A stretch of 64,000 bases of DNA from Candidatus Obscuribacterales bacterium (GCA_020050835.1 JAGVKB010000138.1:1-64000); one strand, 5' to 3'. Counted from the stretch's first letter, positions 17,309-24,936 are shown. The notes: generated by a model not told the origin, from the sequence alone. Numbers and translations: made by a program.

Positions 17309-17623
17309 ATGTGCGTACTAATGCTGTTCTTTGTGATCTCCGGTGTCTTCGCCCTGGAATGTCTTTCGGCTCCCAAGACCGAAGACAAGCAGCGCCAGCT
17401 GCCTAGACGACCAGCCAAAGAGAGCGATTGCAAGTTCGAGCAGCTGGTCGAAGCAGGCGGGCGCTGCCCGGTTTGCTCAGTCCGCGACAGCCAGCTCAAA
17501 GTCTACTGCCAAGTTTGCCACACTCCCCACCACCACGATTGCTGGAACTACAACGATCGTCATTGCGGAATGTTCGGCTGCGCCGGCAAAGTCTGGTCGA
17601 ACCATCAGCGAAGCTGCAACTGA
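17309..17623 (+). CDS. membrane-anchored prokaryotic RING-like zinc protein
   Basis: The C-terminal half has CPVCSVRDSQ then VYCQVCHTPHHHDCW, YNDRHCGMFGC: eight Cys/His in a cross-brace-like order resembling bacterial RING-finger (Prok-RING) domains. It is preceded by a single hydrophobic helix (VLMLFFVISGVFALECL). The ATG at 17309 has AGGAGGAG 6-7 bases upstream and would make the helix an N-terminal anchor (104 aa). An in-frame TTG at 17135 would add 58 residues. Bacterial RING-like domains are known in ubiquitin-like and other contexts, but no such partner is visible here. Confidence 0.75.
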   Translation: MCVLMLFFVISGVFALECLSAPKTEDKQRQLPRRPAKESDCKFEQLVEAGGRCPVCSVRDSQLKVYCQVCHTPHHHDCWNYNDRHCGMFGCAGKVWSNHQRSCN

Positions 17624-17835
17624 ATACACGCGTCAACTGTCTACCGGCATCACCCGGGTCTAGCTACGGTTCTCTGGAATCTAACCAAGATTCACGGCGA
17701 GCGCGGTCAAGTACCGTAGTATCAACACCTGCGCAAACGTGCGCAGACGATCTGGGAACGTGATGGACTGCCACCGGAAACCGCATAAAGAGCCGTCCGA
17801 CAAGGACAGTTCAAAACCAGAGAGGAGACCTTCTC

Positions 17836-18099
17836 GTGAAACAGACCAAAATGAAGCTTCGGAAGCGAATGTGGAAGTTGGAACGTGAACTGGCCGAAAC
17901 GATCGCCCTTGCAGACAGCATCGGCGTCGGTCGCAGTGATTCCATTCGAGCGCTGCTTTTCATCGCCCGCGCCATCAACCTGAGCAATCTGGCTAACCTC
18001 GAGCGTGACGCACCCACGGAGAAGACTACGGGAAGTCGTGCCAGCCAGACCGACCTGCCGACACCGAGCAAGGGTTTCACGACCGACCCCTCGCACTGA
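17836..18099 (+). CDS. small basic helical protein, 87 aa
   Basis: It starts at GTG 17836 with GAGAGGAG upstream. The first about 55 residues are strongly helical and basic (KLRKRMWKLERELAETIALAD ... ALLFIARAINLSNLANLE), followed by a polar Ser/Thr/Pro tail. No signal peptide or cysteines. It lies 45 bases before the next small gene. No family recognised. Confidence 0.6.
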   Translation: MKQTKMKLRKRMWKLERELAETIALADSIGVGRSDSIRALLFIARAINLSNLANLERDAPTEKTTGSRASQTDLPTPSKGFTTDPSH

Positions 18100-18144
18100 A
18101 TCGTGTTCGACCGACTGCAACTTTCAAAATCGATTGGAGTAACC

Positions 18145-18312
18145 ATGCAACGCGAACCGAGAGTTCTTATCCTGTCCGTGAGTGCTGGAGCTGGTCACGT
18201 GATGGCAGCCAAAGCCGTCGACCAGGCGCTCGCCCGCCCGCGATCGGCTCTCGACCTGGTGGCGAAGGTGAAGGGCCTGGCCGCAGACAACAAGCTCATC
18301 TCGGCCGCCTGA
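18145..18312 (+). pseudogene. 55-aa remnant resembling the N-terminus of MGDG-synthase-type glycosyltransferases
   Basis: The product begins REPRVLILSVSAGAGHVMAAKAVDQAL, matching the nucleotide-sugar glycosyltransferase family of monogalactosyl-diacylglycerol synthases, where VLILSxSxGAGHxxAAxAL is the N-terminal glycine-rich motif. After about 30 residues the similarity stops and the frame ends at a stop codon, so the catalytic domain is missing. The ATG at 18145 has TTGGAG upstream and codon use is good, so a functional microprotein is possible. A decayed gene copy is the other reading. Confidence 0.5.
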
Positions 18313-18375
18313 AACCCGGTCACGACCGGAATGTTCATGAGACCGGCGGCCAAGGCCGCCAAGGAAGTGAGAAAC

Positions 18376-18954
18376 ATGCGCAAACTGAGATTGCTGCTCT
18401 CCGCTGCTTTCGTGCTGGCGCTGCCGTTCATGCCCAACTTCTGCACCATGCACCGCCCTCCGCCACCCGCCTGCAGCACCCCGCCCCAGACCGAACCGGA
18501 TCTGCATCTGATCACTGCGGTAACAGATGCCAACTTCGAAAAGGAGGTGAAATCCATCTGGGTCGACAAGCCGGTATTGATCTGGCTGGTTCGTCCGGAA
18601 CGCGCCGCTGTCTTCGCCAATGACGCCAAAGTCTTCGAGCAGATGGCCGAGTGCTGGAGCGGCTACGTCAAGTTCGTCCGGGTGGATGTCACCAAGGTCA
18701 GGCCTGGCTCCGCTCTCGACGAGCTGCTCGGCATCTCGCGCCGGCAGTCCACAACCTTCACGATCATGCAGTGCGTCTGCGATGAAGACCTCCATCATCA
18801 CGACGCCTATCTCCACTGGCCGGACAATCAGCCCGCGACGCTCAGCCACGTGCAGTCGGTTCTCCTCGATTTCAAACCGGACTGCCCGCGCTCGCGGTGC
18901 GACAACTGCGCCGGCAAAATTCGTCTCGGTCGCCGACCGCTGGCCTGGCGCTAA
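18376..18954 (+). CDS. exported thioredoxin-fold protein lacking CxxC
   Basis: A 192-residue protein with a signal peptide or anchor (LRLLLSAAFVLALPFMPNFC). The central part has the thioredoxin-like pattern FEKEVKSIWVDKPVLIWLV-RPERA ... YVKFVRVDVTK ... LLGISRRQSTTFTIM. The active-site position has RPER instead of CxxC, so it is not a standard disulfide oxidoreductase. The C-terminus has several Cys (CPRSRCDNCAG). The ATG at 18376 follows GGAAGTGAG. The frame continues in phase after the stop (see next entry). Confidence 0.75.
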   Translation: MRKLRLLLSAAFVLALPFMPNFCTMHRPPPPACSTPPQTEPDLHLITAVTDANFEKEVKSIWVDKPVLIWLVRPERAAVFANDAKVFEQMAECWSGYVKFVRVDVTKVRPGSALDELLGISRRQSTTFTIMQCVCDEDLHHHDAYLHWPDNQPATLSHVQSVLLDFKPDCPRSRCDNCAGKIRLGRRPLAWR

Positions 18955-19050
18955 CCTGAGCGCTGGCTGATCGCCGGGGCTAACGCCCTGCCGGCAGTGT
19001 TCATGGTGCTCGTCGCCATCTTCGTCTACATCTTCTCGCCGGGCTACTGA
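18955..19050 (+). other. in-frame membrane segment after a stop codon
   Basis: Directly after the TAA at 18952-18954, the same frame reads 31 codons without a stop: PERWLIAGANALPAVF then MVLVAIFVYIFSPGY, a convincing transmembrane helix with C/G-ending codons. It could be a C-terminal anchor separated by a nonsense mutation, a readthrough extension, or a separate small protein starting at the ATG 19003 or the nearby GTG. No strong ribosome site is visible. Confidence 0.4.
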
Positions 19051-19079
19051 TCCTGCCCACTACCGCTACCTGCACTCGA

Positions 19080-19119
19080 GCCGGGCTAATGGATCATCGG
19101 TACTTTCCATTAGTCCGGC
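19080..19119 (+). terminator. 14-bp hairpin terminator of the 14-19 kb cluster
   Basis: Arms 19080-19093 (GCCGGGCTAATGGA) and 19106-19119 pair with one G-T wobble around a 12-base loop, closing the cluster of small genes. Confidence 0.7.
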
Positions 19120-19377
19120 TGTCTGGCTACATACCAAGCTGAATTTGGCTATCTCCGACCAGTGCTGACTGCACGCTTTCCCAAAAGCGCGCCACTACTA
19201 CCAGTTATAATGATTATTTTTTTGCCGACCGGACAACAAGTCAATCTTAGCTTTGGCACCCTGGCGTAGCTCACAGACGACGCCGGCAGCGACTCCAGAT
19301 CGAAGCAATTCGAGTCTTACTTCGCTGTTACAGCGGTGTTACTAAAGGCACTCATCATGATGTTTGCGGAGGTGCGT

Positions 19378-19980
19378 ATGAGAAACCACAATTATGACTA
19401 CCAATACACTGATTTACTGCAAGATTCACCGGACCAAGAAATGTCCATATTGCTTCAGCAAGAATGGCTCAAGGAGGCAGCCGTTAGCAACCGTCTCCCG
19501 CGGAATGGCGATTCCCGGCCTGGCATCGCTCAAACCATGCTCCAAATCGATTTCAATCCTCTTCCATTGGCTAACTTCGACCCAGCCGCTGAAAGGATAA
19601 TCGAAATCTCGGAGGTAGACAAACTGATCGGCACCTGGCAAAAGGAGCAGTACGAATCACTCGGGGTAAGGCGCCTAAAACTTACGCCAGATGGAGTGTG
19701 CTTCGAGTTGAAAGAGGCGAAGACTCAAGGCATTAGTTGGGCATCAACATTGGCCTTCGAGGAAACATTTTCCTTCAAGTTTAGCGGCGACGAAAAGAGT
19801 TGGACGCTGCACAGCATCTCCGGTCTCAAACTCAATGGTTCAACCGTCACTAGGTTGCAAGCTGATTCAGACAAGCTGACATTCTGGATGGGCGACGAAT
19901 CTTCAGAGTTCGGACCGGCACAGGCCGACTACATAAAAGCGCTGATCGATCCACTCCTGAAAGCAGATCTTCGCAAGTAG
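19378..19980 (+). CDS. hypothetical soluble protein, 200 aa
   Basis: The ATG at 19378 has GGAGG about 7 bases upstream. No signal peptide or membrane segment. The second half (LIGTWQKEQYESLGVRRLKLTPDGVCFELKEA ... LTFWMGDESSEFGP) looks like a beta-rich lipocalin- or calycin-like fold in which a GTW motif opens the barrel; this is inference. The N-terminal about 90 residues are polar. It stands alone before the tandem paralogue cluster. Confidence 0.7.
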   Translation: MRNHNYDYQYTDLLQDSPDQEMSILLQQEWLKEAAVSNRLPRNGDSRPGIAQTMLQIDFNPLPLANFDPAAERIIEISEVDKLIGTWQKEQYESLGVRRLKLTPDGVCFELKEAKTQGISWASTLAFEETFSFKFSGDEKSWTLHSISGLKLNGSTVTRLQADSDKLTFWMGDESSEFGPAQADYIKALIDPLLKADLRK

Positions 19981-20155
19981 GCTGGAGCATATCAAACTAA
20001 TAGATTGACGCTAGAAAGATTTTGTCAGTTCACAAAAATTCCACGAATTACTCACGTTCTAATCACAAATGCTCCCTAAACTCTCAATTGTAAGGTTCAA
20101 CGAAACACGCCGCCAAGCAGGATAACAGCCATCATCCTTAACGAATTTTACCCGC

Positions 20156-20220
20156 CGCGCACATTCATCGAGGTCATAGACATGGGGGGGCCCGGTTTGT
20201 GGCCTTGATGAACGTGCGCG
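20156..20220. terminator. long imperfect hairpin H1
   Basis: CGCGCAC-TTCATC-AGG on the left (20156-20173) pairs with 20203-20220 on the right, with a few G-T wobbles and one mismatch; the loop is G/C-rich. It lies downstream of 19980 and upstream of the first paralogue. Similar hairpins follow each of the three paralogues. Confidence 0.5.
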
Positions 20221-20330
20221 AGAGTAATTAGTCTCACAAAACCGGAGGAACATTTGCCCACCCAAGACCAAACTGAATTTCGATCGGTCAAAGGCCGGTC
20301 CAGCCGCACATAAGGAATTAGTGTCACGAA

Positions 20331-20376
20331 ACTTTCACAAGCGTGACAAATCAATGTCACAAACCGTGCGTAAAGT
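20331..20376 (+). promoter_or_regulatory. promoter 1 of the paralogue cluster with palindromic operator
   Basis: GTGACA (20343-20348), 6-base spacer, TGTCAC (20355-20360), 10 bases, then a -10-like TAAAGT (20371-20376). A further GTGTCAC half-site starts at 20331. The same geometry recurs before the next two genes, so regulation by one palindrome-binding protein is likely. Confidence 0.7.
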
Positions 20377-20423
20377 ACGGTTTGTTAAGGCGGCAGGCGA
20401 AAATTCGGCGAGGGCTACGTAAC

Positions 20424-20789
20424 ATGGCAGTCAAAGCAGTTAATCAAGACCCCGACATGATGTTGTTCAACTTTTACAACGGTCGTTCGATGCAAGATCG
20501 CGACACGCAGCGCATCACGTCTCAAGAAATTGCTGCTCTCAAGCAAGCTGACAAAAAGGGACAGCATGCCCTGACCACCCCGGCAGCTGCTCTCTCTTCA
20601 TTCTTCCGCGGTGTGGCCGGCAGCGTGATGGACGCCCTCGTGCCCCCGGTCAAAAAGCACGCCATGTGCGACAACTACGGTCACATCGCCGACCTGGCCA
20701 GCTGGACCGACCACCTTCCAAAATGCTCGGATTGCGGCAAGACAATCACCTCCCGCAATGAGCTCCGAGGCTCGGTTCCAGTCAGATAA
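20424..20789 (+). CDS. zinc-ribbon-like paralogue 1, 121 aa
   Basis: The first of three tandem homologues. It has a polar N-terminus (LFNFYNGRS ... RITSQEIAALKQADKKGQ), a weakly hydrophobic middle (SSFFRGVAGSVMDALV) and a highly conserved C-terminal module MCDNYGHIADL-WTDHLPKCSDCGKTITSRNELR. The Cys/His spacing (C-x4-H ... C-x2-C) suggests a single zinc ribbon. The ATG at 20424 was chosen by alignment with the paralogues; an in-frame start at 20343 falls in the operator. I do not recognise the family. It has its own promoter and terminator. Confidence 0.85.
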   Translation: MAVKAVNQDPDMMLFNFYNGRSMQDRDTQRITSQEIAALKQADKKGQHALTTPAAALSSFFRGVAGSVMDALVPPVKKHAMCDNYGHIADLASWTDHLPKCSDCGKTITSRNELRGSVPVR

Positions 20790-20809
20790 GTTTTTCCGAC
20801 GCGCACACG

Positions 20810-20858
20810 CACTGAGGTCATAAGCGAGGACTCGTCCCGTTTATGACCTTAGTGTTTT
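20810..20858 (+). terminator. hairpin H2 with T-run, after paralogue 1
   Basis: Arms 20810-20823 (CACTGAGGTCATAA) and 20841-20854 with one G-T wobble, followed by TTTT: a Rho-independent terminator shape. Confidence 0.8.
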
Positions 20859-20920
20859 CAGCGCTGAGATGGCCAGCGAGGCCAGAACAAAGATCTTTCC
20901 GCCACGAACATTTCACAACT

Positions 20921-20954
20921 CTGACAAATCTCTGTCACAACAAATGACTAAAGT
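20921..20954 (+). promoter_or_regulatory. promoter 2 of the paralogue cluster
   Basis: CTGACA (20921-20926), 6 bases, TGTCAC (20933-20938), 10 bases, TAAAGT (20949-20954): same spacing as promoter 1. Confidence 0.7.
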
Positions 20955-21002
20955 AATTGCTGTTGAGGCGAAACGAACGGACCGATTGAAGAGGTAATAG
21001 CG

Positions 21003-21368
21003 ATGGCTGCTCAGCATCTTGAACAGGACAGCGACATGCTGATATTCAGTTTCTACAACGCTCGCAGCCGCGATCAACGTGAAACACAACGCATCACCTC
21101 GGATCAAATCGCCGCTCTCAAGCACGCAGACAAGAAGGGCCAACGCGCCGCTACCAGTGGCTCCGCGCTCATCTATGCCGTGTTACGTGGACTAGCTGAA
21201 TCAATCGGCGGCATGCTGCATACCACCAGCAAGAAGTACGCCATGTGCGACAACTATGGGCACATCGCCGATCTCTCGAGCTGGACCGATCACCTTCCCA
21301 AATGTTCCGACTGTGGCAAAGTGATCACTTCACGTCACGAGCTTCGCAGCTCGGTTCCCCTCAAATAG
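21003..21368 (+). CDS. zinc-ribbon-like paralogue 2, 121 aa
   Basis: The closest relative of paralogue 1, same length. Shared blocks are FxFYNxRSxxQR-TQRITSxxIAALKxADKKGQ and the C-terminal MCDNYGHIADLSSWTDHLPKCSDCGK with RHELRSSVP. The middle segment (LIYAVLRGLAESIGGML) differs most. The ATG at 21003 follows GAAGAGGTAATAGCG. No signal peptide, so probably cytoplasmic or membrane-peripheral. Function unknown. Confidence 0.85.
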   Translation: MAAQHLEQDSDMLIFSFYNARSRDQRETQRITSDQIAALKHADKKGQRAATSGSALIYAVLRGLAESIGGMLHTTSKKYAMCDNYGHIADLSSWTDHLPKCSDCGKVITSRHELRSSVPLK

Positions 21369-21384
21369 GTTTTCCTCGCCGCGC

Positions 21385-21433
21385 AAACATCGAGACCATG
21401 GACGAGCGGGGGCTCTCCATGGTCTCAATGTTT
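21385..21433 (+). terminator. hairpin H3 after paralogue 2
   Basis: Arms 21385-21402 (AAACATCGAGACCATGGA) and 21416-21433 form an 18-bp stem with one mismatch. It starts 17 bases after the stop and ends in TTT. Confidence 0.75.
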
Positions 21434-21465
21434 CATAGCCAGAATTCGGTTGCTTGAATGGGTCT

Positions 21466-21519
21466 GTCACGAATTTGTCAGATTCGTGACAAGTGCTTGT
21501 CACAAATCGAACTTACACT
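21466..21519 (+). promoter_or_regulatory. promoter 3 of the paralogue cluster
   Basis: GTGACA (21486-21491), 6 bases, TGTCAC (21498-21503), 10 bases, TACACT (21514-21519). An additional perfect 9-bp inverted repeat GTCACGAAT / ATTCGTGAC (21466-21474 and 21482-21490) overlaps the left half-site. Confidence 0.7.
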
Positions 21520-21563
21520 CAGCTTCCACCTTAGATCGAAATACTGGAGCTGTAGAAATACTG

Positions 21564-21923
21564 ATGAGAACCGAAGAGACCCGCCAAGTGTTCGATCCAA
21601 TCCTCAATGCCTGGGCAAGATCGGAGGAGGAGCGTTACGCCAACCGGATCACTTCCGACGAAATAGCCGCTCTGAAACACGCAGATCATCGGGCTCGCAT
21701 TCTGGCGACTACGCTTCCGGTACTGTGCACGGCCATGATTAGAGATCTGATCGCGGCAATCCAGCATCTCTTCTACGTTCCACCCAGACGGCGTCCAATG
21801 TGCGACAACTATGGTCACATCGCCGACCTGGCAAAATGGACGGATCATCTTCCCAGTTGCTCCGACTGCGGCGCAAAAATAACCGCTCGCAACCAACTGC
21901 GCAAAGCAGTGCCGCACAAATAG
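21564..21923 (+). CDS. zinc-ribbon-like paralogue 3, 119 aa
   Basis: The most divergent of the three. The RITSDEIAALKHAD block and the C-terminal MCDNYGHIADLAKWTDHLPSCSDCG with ARNQLRKAVPHK are kept. The N-terminus (RTEETRQVFDPILNAWARSEEERYA) is unlike the others. The ATG at 21564 was chosen because it lies downstream of the promoter; an in-frame codon at 21450 lies upstream of it. Confidence 0.8.
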   Translation: MRTEETRQVFDPILNAWARSEEERYANRITSDEIAALKHADHRARILATTLPVLCTAMIRDLIAAIQHLFYVPPRRRPMCDNYGHIADLAKWTDHLPSCSDCGAKITARNQLRKAVPHK

Positions 21924-21940
21924 CCTTCGCGCAAACGATA

Positions 21941-21990
21941 GGGCAAACATGGTCATACGAAACGGCAGCGAAGTATGACCATGTTTGCCC
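21941..21990 (+). terminator. hairpin H4, 18-bp perfect stem, after paralogue 3
   Basis: Arms 21941-21958 (GGGCAAACATGGTCATAC) and 21973-21990 pair perfectly around a 14-base loop. It starts 18 bases after the stop. No T-run. Confidence 0.75.
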
Positions 21991-22056
21991 GCGTTCGTCC
22001 CTAGTCGAACCGCAACAATTCCGCAGTAGAACTGCTTTTGGCCGTTTCACGGTTTT

Positions 22057-22077
22057 TCCACAAAACACGGTTAGACT
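22057..22077 (+). promoter_or_regulatory. promoter 4, degenerate half-site
   Basis: TCCAC (22057-22061), 10 bases, TAGACT (22072-22077): the half-site to -10 spacing equals that of promoters 1-3, but the left palindrome arm is missing. Confidence 0.4.
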
Positions 22078-22133
22078 GCCTTTCGAAAACAGGGCATGGC
22101 ATTCATTTGGCGACGAACGAGGAATTACCAATC

Positions 22134-22349
22134 ATGGCAGTAAGAGAATCTGACTTAAGATACGACGTTCAACTGGCTCTAATTGAGCCGGCAGAGGAAG
22201 AGCGCGACGCTGCTTCCGCTTTCGTATCTAACTTGTCGATTGTAACTCCCGTCATCAAGGCGATCGGAACCGCATTCGTAGCTGCCTTGAGCAGCTGGGT
22301 CATGATGTTTACGGAACGTCCAGCTTATAGCCAACTCCATGAACAGTAA
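22134..22349 (+). CDS. small protein of the paralogue cluster, 71 aa
   Basis: The ATG at 22134 has GAGGA about 10 bases upstream. The protein has a polar N-terminus and a hydrophobic segment (IVTPVIKAIGTAFVAALSSWVMMF) placed like the middle segment of the three paralogues, but the Cys-containing module is absent. Its 3' end overlaps the convergent response-regulator gene by 41 bases. It could be a truncated family member. Confidence 0.6.
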   Translation: MAVRESDLRYDVQLALIEPAEEERDAASAFVSNLSIVTPVIKAIGTAFVAALSSWVMMFTERPAYSQLHEQ

Positions 22350-22986
22350 CGATCACCGGCCGTAACTCGTCAGAGTCGATCTTCTGCCTGAGCCGCTTGA
22401 TATTAGTGCGCACCGTATCCGGCGAAGCATCCGATTCGGTCGACCAGACTCTGTCGATCAAGGCATCGGCGCTGAAGACGACATTCGGGTGTCTCATCAA
22501 GAATTCCAGGAGAGCGAACTCCTTTGGCAAAAGACGCACCTCTTTGCCGGCCCTGGTCACTCTGTAAGTGCTCGGCTCGAGCAGCAAATCGCCCGCCTTC
22601 AGCTCATTAGTCGCGCTTACTGGCGCCGGCCTGCGCAACAGTGCTCGCACGCGCGCAGACAGTTCGTCAGGGTGAAACGGCTTGGTCAGATAATCGTCGG
22701 CTCCAGCATCAAGCCCAATCGTTTTGTCCTTGATCTCGCCTTTACCAGTCAGCATCAAGATCGGCGTCTGGCCTCCCCGGCTGCGGAAATTCCTGCATAC
22801 GTCAACGCCAGGCATTCCAGGCAGATCCCAGTCGAGCACAATCAAATCGAACGCATAATGCCTCAAGAGTTGATCTGCTTCCGCACCGTTGTGAACGGCA
22901 TCTACAACATGATGCTCGGAAACCAGCCAGTCCTGTAGAACGCCAGCAAGCTCTTTATCGTCTTCAACGATGATAATTTTTGCCAT
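22309..22986 (-). CDS. OmpR/PhoB-family response regulator
   Basis: A 225-residue two-domain regulator. The receiver has acidic VEDD at 7-10, phospho-acceptor D52 in LIVLDWDLPG, and the conserved LTKPF lysine about 101. The winged-helix DNA-binding domain has LLPKEFALLEFLMRHPNVVFS and the DTVRTNIKRLRQKI recognition region. It is divergent from the histidine kinase at 23128 across 141 bases, so the pair is probably a two-component system with a shared promoter region. Confidence 0.95.
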   Translation of the reverse strand: MAKIIIVEDDKELAGVLQDWLVSEHHVVDAVHNGAEADQLLRHYAFDLIVLDWDLPGMPGVDVCRNFRSRGGQTPILMLTGKGEIKDKTIGLDAGADDYLTKPFHPDELSARVRALLRRPAPVSATNELKAGDLLLEPSTYRVTRAGKEVRLLPKEFALLEFLMRHPNVVFSADALIDRVWSTESDASPDTVRTNIKRLRQKIDSDELRPVIVTVHGVGYKLDVP

Positions 22987-23127
22987 TCCCGGAAGTTCCC
23001 CGACCTGACTGCTGCAAGTTCAGTGAACATAGTAGCAGCTCGGCTGACCACTGATTTCAAGAGGCGATGTTAGAGATCTGCCAGCGGGAACAATAGGAGC
23101 GCCGGAAGATCAAGGAGCTAACGTCAA

Positions 23128-24936
23128 ATGAAGCTCGACCTCAAACTTTCGCAAAAGGGGTGGATTCTCGTATCTGTTCCGCTTGCCTTCGAGCTCATTT
23201 TCGTCATCACGCTCGCCTTTCTGGTCCGGCAGGCCGAGGACTTAGCGGCGCGTGAGAAGCACTCGAAAGCGATTATAGACAGGGCAAACGATCTGGCGAT
23301 GACTTACTACGAGTTGATTCAAGGAATAGCTGTCTACACAATCACCGGCAAGAAAGAGCGCGGTCAGCAGTATGAAGATATGAAGAGCGCTCTTTTGACC
23401 GAGTACAAATCGCTGACACTGATGGTTCGCAACAATCCGACCCAGGCGGCCGAAGTCCAGCAGATGTCTGAGCTGGCATTCAAAATTTTGAGCCGCATGG
23501 ATCAAGTCAAAAAAGCGGTCGATGAGCGTGGAAAGAGCGCTGCTTTGCTAGTCTTAGCGCAAACCAGGGCTCAGATGGAGAAAGCCGGAGCGATACTCGT
23601 CGGGCAGTTGAGACAATTTAGCGCCAAAGAGCAAAATTCGATGGTGACTCCGGAAGCTGGCATTAGATCCACCTTCCTGGTCAAGCTTTGTCTGTGCATC
23701 GGCGTCGTTTTCAACATACTGGTCGCCGCCGCGCTGGCCTTGTACTTCAATCGCGGAACTGCTCAGCGGCTCGGCATCCTAATGGACAACACCAATCGCC
23801 TGGCCCGCAACGAAGCGCTGCACGCACCAATTCCGGGCAGTGACGAGATTGCCCACCTCGACCGCACCTTTCGCGATATGGTTGCCGCACTCGCGGAAGC
23901 CCGCCGCAAGGAGACTGCTGTAATCGATCATGCCGTTGACGTCATCTGCTCGATCGATGCGACCGGACGATTTGCAGCTGTTAATCCGGCATCGCTCAAG
24001 ACGCTTGGTTATGAGCCCCAGGAGCTGATCGGGCGGTTGTACATGGAGCTGATTTATCCGGAAGATAGACAAAACACCTTTCGCCAGATCGAAGAGATCA
24101 AAACCGGCAACGGCACCAGCTCTTTCGAAAATCGCATCAACCGCAAGGACGGCCAAATCGTCGATGTCGAATGGTCCTGTCACTGGTCGGAATCCGAGAG
24201 CTCGATGTTCAGCGTGGTACATGACATCACCGAACGAAAGGAGGTGGAACGGCTCAAACAGGAGTTTGTAGCGATGGTAAGCCACGACCTGCGCACTCCA
24301 TTGACTTCGCTTCAGGGAACGCTCGCTCTTATCCGCAAAGGCACTTATGGCTCATTGAGCGAGCAAGGACAGGCAAGAGTGATCAACGCCGAGAAGAATG
24401 TGCTGCGCTTGATCAACTTAATCAACGAGCTCCTGGAGCTGGAAAAACTGGAGGCCGGCAAACTGACCATGCAATTCGGAAATTGCCAGATCGCCTCGGT
24501 GATCACGCGCTCGTTGGACTCAGTGCAATCATTTGCCGAGCAAGCCGAGATAGAGCTAGAAGCTGCTCAATGCAAAGCGGTAGTCTACGCCGACGAAGAT
24601 AAGCTCATTCAAGTGCTCGTTAATCTGTTGTCCAATGCCGTTAAATTCTCACCCCCGGGAGGCAAAGTAGCAATTACTGTCACTGAGGACGAAAGGTCGG
24701 TCGAGTTGAGCGTCACCGACCACGGACGCGGAATACCAGCCAAATTCAAAGACGCGGTGTTTCAAAAATTCAAACAGGTGGAGCTATCAGACGAGCGCAA
24801 GAAGGGGGGCACCGGTCTGGGTTTGGCTATCTGCAAGGCAATTGTGGAACAGCACGGCGGTACAATCGGTGTGGAAAGTGAAGAAGGAAAAGGAAGCACT
24901 TTCTGGTTTCGACTTCCCAAAGGCAAGACTGCATGA
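23128..24936 (+). CDS. membrane PAS-histidine kinase
   Basis: A 602-residue protein. The N-terminal anchor is nearly the same as in the kinase at 6.9 kb (LSQKGWILVSVPLAFELIFV). An extracytoplasmic helical domain of about 150 residues, second helix (LVKLCLCIGVVFNILVAAALALYF), HAMP, a PAS domain (about 261-375, ending VVHDITERKE), phospho-acceptor H386 in AMVSHDLRTPL, N box NLLSNAVKFSP, and G boxes DHGRGIP and GGTGLGLAIC follow. The probable partner is the divergent OmpR-type regulator. Its last 4 bases overlap the thioredoxin gene (ATGA). Confidence 0.95.
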   Translation: MKLDLKLSQKGWILVSVPLAFELIFVITLAFLVRQAEDLAAREKHSKAIIDRANDLAMTYYELIQGIAVYTITGKKERGQQYEDMKSALLTEYKSLTLMVRNNPTQAAEVQQMSELAFKILSRMDQVKKAVDERGKSAALLVLAQTRAQMEKAGAILVGQLRQFSAKEQNSMVTPEAGIRSTFLVKLCLCIGVVFNILVAAALALYFNRGTAQRLGILMDNTNRLARNEALHAPIPGSDEIAHLDRTFRDMVAALAEARRKETAVIDHAVDVICSIDATGRFAAVNPASLKTLGYEPQELIGRLYMELIYPEDRQNTFRQIEEIKTGNGTSSFENRINRKDGQIVDVEWSCHWSESESSMFSVVHDITERKEVERLKQEFVAMVSHDLRTPLTSLQGTLALIRKGTYGSLSEQGQARVINAEKNVLRLINLINELLELEKLEAGKLTMQFGNCQIASVITRSLDSVQSFAEQAEIELEAAQCKAVVYADEDKLIQVLVNLLSNAVKFSPPGGKVAITVTEDERSVELSVTDHGRGIPAKFKDAVFQKFKQVELSDERKKGGTGLGLAICKAIVEQHGGTIGVESEEGKGSTFWFRLPKGKTA

